Positions 61,896 through 64,000 of a DNA stretch of 64,000 nucleotides are shown here, piece after piece; positions within the stretch are counted from its first letter, which is position 1; each line of letters begins with the position of its first letter. Under the pieces are notes generated by a model. The model saw only the letters and a program-made list of their open reading frames with translations. It did no database searches and was not told where the DNA came from. The position numbers and the translations under genes were made by a program. This stretch comes from JANYGA01 sp031420415 (GTDB lineage Bacteria; Vulcanimicrobiota; Vulcanimicrobiia; Vulcanimicrobiales; Vulcanimicrobiaceae), in NCBI GenBank assembly GCA_031420415.1, contig JANOMT010000020.1, forward strand, positions 71,263-135,262, given 5' to 3'.

Positions 61896-62669
61896 CTACA
61901 TCTGTTGCGAAAATGCGTAGAGTATGATACCGCCGGCGATCGATGCGTTCAAACTTTCACCACGTCCCGGTTGCGGAATCGTCACGCCGGCATCGTACCG
62001 GGGAAGCCATCCGGAGACACCGTGTCGCTCGTTACCGATTGCGAGGAGCGCTCGCTTCGGGAACGTGAAATCTGGGAGTGCGATGCCGTCATGAGCGGCC
62101 GCGACGATCGTATAGCGATGGGTCGCGGCAAGCTCGATGAGTTCGCTCGCATCGACCGTCGCGATCGACATGCGGAAAATCGCGCCCATCGTCGCACGTA
62201 CGACCTTCGGATTATGTGGCTCGACGGCTTCGCGCGCGAAGACGGCATGGCGAATCCCGAAGATTTCCGCCGATCGAAGGAGCGTTCCGGCGTTGCCCGG
62301 ATCGGCCACGCCCGCGAGGACGATCGCAGGCTCGCCCGTCGCGAGGAGGTCCTGGAGCGATGCCAATTCGAGTGGGAAGACGGCGACGATCCCGGGTGGC
62401 GTCTCCACATCGGAGAGTCGTGCCATGCTGCGTTCGTCGACGACGAAGAGCCGTTGCTCCCCGAGCAGCGTCGTTCGGTCTCCCAGCGCCCCGAGGCCGC
62501 GCTCCGTGACGTAGACGGCGCGTGGCTCGTGGCCCGAGGCGATCGCCTCGTCGAACATCGTCGCGCCTTCGACGGCGAAGAGTCCCTGGTCGCGCCGACC
62601 GGATTTCGTTCGTAACGCACGGACATCTTCGAGCATGGGAGCGTGGCGACCGAGTGGTGTTCCGTACAT
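61896..62669 (-). CDS. SpoU/TrmH-family RNA 2'-O-methyltransferase
   Basis: This SPOUT methyltransferase would methylate a ribose in rRNA or tRNA. The 257 residues have an N-terminal substrate-binding domain (about 10-100; ALRTKSGRRDQGLFAVEGAT) and the knotted catalytic domain with motif 1 VADPGNAGTLLRSAEIFG, motif 2 LLAIGNERHGVSGWL and motif 3 TIPQPGRGESLNASIAGGI. The closest named relatives would be RlmB- or TsnR-like rRNA enzymes; the target is not known. It starts at an ATG and ends 51 bases before the yqzL-pheST promoter. Confidence 0.9.
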   Translation of the reverse strand: MYGTPLGRHAPMLEDVRALRTKSGRRDQGLFAVEGATMFDEAIASGHEPRAVYVTERGLGALGDRTTLLGEQRLFVVDERSMARLSDVETPPGIVAVFPLELASLQDLLATGEPAIVLAGVADPGNAGTLLRSAEIFGIRHAVFAREAVEPHNPKVVRATMGAIFRMSIATVDASELIELAATHRYTIVAAAHDGIALPDFTFPKRALLAIGNERHGVSGWLPRYDAGVTIPQPGRGESLNASIAGGIILYAFSQQM

Positions 62670-62745
62670 TCGACGCGTCGTTCGCCGTCACGGGCCGCGC
62701 GCTTTCACGGAGGGGAGTGCCGATAGGGCCGGGGATGAAGTCGAC

Positions 62746-63093
62746 GTGAACGCTCGTACGCTCGAAATCGCCTTCCTCGTCGTCATCGCGCTTCTCGTCC
62801 TCGTCGGTGGTGAAGCGCTCTTGATCACGATCTCCCACTCCCACGGGCTCGCGGTCTCCGTCCTCGGCGTGTTGGCGATCGTCATCGTCTATGCATTCCG
62901 GCGTAATTTTCGCGCCGGCGGGCCGCAGATTCGTCTCAACGCCGCGCGGGACGGGGCGTTTCTCGCTGCGATCCTTTGCGCCATAGCCTTCGTCGTCTTT
63001 CCTGCGAAATGGTCGCTCGGTGCGACGAAATTCGCCCTCGAAGCCGGCATTATCGTCGAAATGCTCGGGCGGCTCGCACCGAGCCGTTCCTAG
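62746..63093 (+). CDS. Small three-helix membrane protein of unknown function
   Basis: From the GTG at 62746 the 115-residue product has membrane segments at about 6-27 (LEIAFLVVIALLVLVGGEAL), 32-52 (HGLAVSVLGVLAIVIVYAF) and 68-88 (AFLAAILCAIAFVVFPAKW). The C-terminal helix is amphipathic. Starting further upstream would run into the divergent SpoU gene. No family is recognised. The Nudix gene follows after 12 bases. Confidence 0.6.
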   Translation: MNARTLEIAFLVVIALLVLVGGEALLITISHSHGLAVSVLGVLAIVIVYAFRRNFRAGGPQIRLNAARDGAFLAAILCAIAFVVFPAKWSLGATKFALEAGIIVEMLGRLAPSRS

Positions 63094-63105
63094 CGAAAGG
63101 ATCCA

Positions 63106-63645
63106 ATGAAGACCCACGCATCGGAACGCATCTACACGGGGCGCGTCGTCAATCTCCGCGTCGACGAGATCGATGCCGTCCGCAGCGGGACGCATCGCAA
63201 AATCGAAGTCGTCGAGCATCCCGGCGGCGTCGCCGTTATCGCGCGACCCTCGCCGTCGGAGATCGTTCTCGTCCGGCAGCACCGGCATGCCGTCGATCGC
63301 GACCTATGGGAAGTCCCCGCGGGCATGATCGAGCGCGGCGAACCACCGATCGAAACCGCTCGGCGCGAGCTCATCGAAGAGACGGGCTACCGGGCGGCGA
63401 GTCTGCGCTTTCTCTGGAGTCTCTATCCGACGCCGGGCTTTTGCGAGGAGCGGATCCACCTCTTCGTGGCCGAAGGGCTCTCGCCGGGTCCCGCCGCGCC
63501 GGAAGAAGATGAGGAATTCGAGATCAAAATCTGGCGCGTAGAAGACGCGTGGGACCTCGTCGAGCGCGACGAATTACGCGATGCAAAGACCCAGATCGCA
63601 CTCGCTTGGGCACGCACCAATCTCGTTGAGGCGAGTCCGGGATGA
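63106..63645 (+). CDS. Nudix hydrolase, ADP-ribose pyrophosphatase-like
   Basis: The 179-residue enzyme probably hydrolyses ADP-ribose or a related nucleotide sugar. The Nudix box is complete, running from GMIERGEPPIETA to RRELIEETGY. The preceding VVEHPGGVAVIARP and VRQHRHAVDRDLWEVPAG are typical of the ADP-ribose pyrophosphatase group. GAAAGGAT lies 7 bases before the ATG. Its stop overlaps the next start (ATGA). Confidence 0.92.
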   Translation: MKTHASERIYTGRVVNLRVDEIDAVRSGTHRKIEVVEHPGGVAVIARPSPSEIVLVRQHRHAVDRDLWEVPAGMIERGEPPIETARRELIEETGYRAASLRFLWSLYPTPGFCEERIHLFVAEGLSPGPAAPEEDEEFEIKIWRVEDAWDLVERDELRDAKTQIALAWARTNLVEASPG

Positions 63646-64000
63646 TTCTTAGCGCCGTCGACGTCGTCGAACTGCAGTACTTTCTCATGGATGGCGCGCG
63701 GCGATACGTCGCGACGTCGGGCACGGTGGATGCGGTCGCCGACGATTTGCTCGCGAGCGCGGCCGCGCTCGATTACGCGCTCCTGCTCTCATCGGAACAC
63801 GGCAACGAGACACTCGACGACGATTTACCCGTGGCGGCGTCGATCCGGTCGACGATGGAACGCGCCGCGCTCGCGGCGCTCGATCTCATCGAAGAATTGC
63901 TCGCGGGACCGCCGGACGCACTGCGCGATTTTCATGCGCGGCACGGTACGCGTGAGGGAATCTTTGCCACGATTGCGGCGCTCCGCACGAGGGGAGTCAT
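63642..64000 (+). CDS. N-terminal part of an unidentified protein (3' truncated by the window)
   Basis: The ATG overlaps the Nudix stop, and the frame stays open for 119 codons to the window end. The product begins ILSAVDVVELQYFLMDGARR and is acidic and helical (AVADDLLASAAALDYALLLS, ALAALDLIEELLAG). No motif identifies it. Coupling to the Nudix gene suggests a shared pathway, but nothing more can be said. Confidence 0.65.
   Translation, partial: MILSAVDVVELQYFLMDGARRYVATSGTVDAVADDLLASAAALDYALLLSSEHGNETLDDDLPVAASIRSTMERAALAALDLIEELLAGPPDALRDFHARHGTREGIFATIAALRTRGV

Noticed and set aside
1..64000. tRNA or rRNA genes, CRISPR arrays, insertion sequences, prophage or attachment sites
   Set aside because: None was seen on either strand. 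All gaps between genes are shorter than about 250 bases and hold only the sites listed.

Overview
The window is a GC-rich, gene-dense bacterial chromosome segment with very short intergenic gaps, many GTG starts, and start/stop overlaps (ATGA, GTGA, TGATG) between most neighbours. An LptD-like barrel and an LptF/G-type permease imply an LPS-exporting diderm. MurE carries the DNPR motif of meso-diaminopimelate ligases. CIRCE-type operators suggest HrcA heat-shock control. The combination (diderm, dcw cluster, YqzL-like peptide, CofE-like protein) would suit a deep-branching phylum such as Candidatus Eremiobacterota (WPS-2), but that placement is a guess from general resemblance. No tRNA, rRNA, CRISPR array, insertion sequence or prophage was seen, and no stretch above 300 bases lacks a gene.

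Layout. 1-4527: the end of an unknown gene, then a minus-strand operon (lytic transglycosylase, LptF/G permease, LptD). 4627-26336: an almost gapless run of 20 plus-strand genes. It starts with a sigma70-like promoter and a four-repeat MraZ box and encodes mraZ, rsmH, ftsL, ftsI, murE, murF, a CofE-like ligase, mraY, murD, ftsW, murG, murC, murB and ddl. It continues into a PAS/PP2C/anti-sigma-kinase fusion, a divergent citrate synthase, hisB, a canonical citrate synthase, hisH and hisA. 26276-28385: alanine racemase and small membrane proteins. 28444-39159: a TonB-dependent-type receptor, a large STAND/BTAD/LuxR regulator and two lipoproteins. 39272-41419: groESL with promoter, dyads and terminator.

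41436-47177: a pseudo-receiver protein, DUF4126- and DUF1097-type membrane proteins, and the ATP-grasp/alpha-E/transglutaminase trio. 47291-50257: a CIRCE-controlled hsp20-lon operon. 50311-52766: an EamA transporter and a DUF4139-type protein. 52869-56387 (minus): a small ORF, selD, a MoxR ATPase and a CoxE-like VWA protein. 56442-57608: an aminotransferase. 57619-62669 (minus): an rRNA-methyltransferase-like SpoU protein, a YqzL-like peptide, an intrinsic terminator, pheS, pheT and cvpA. 62746-64000: a small membrane protein, a Nudix hydrolase and a truncated gene.

The most notable observation is selD. Its conserved N-terminus lies upstream of the apparent start and is read through an in-frame UGA at the active-site Cys/Sec position, directly followed by a SECIS-like hairpin. 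SelD is therefore probably itself a selenoprotein, translationally coupled to a MoxR-VWA pair of the kind that matures molybdenum hydroxylases. Other notable points are the MraZ operator array, the unusual starts of mraZ (CTG) and pheS (ATC), the terminator between yqzL and pheS, and the citrate synthase paralogue lacking a catalytic histidine.
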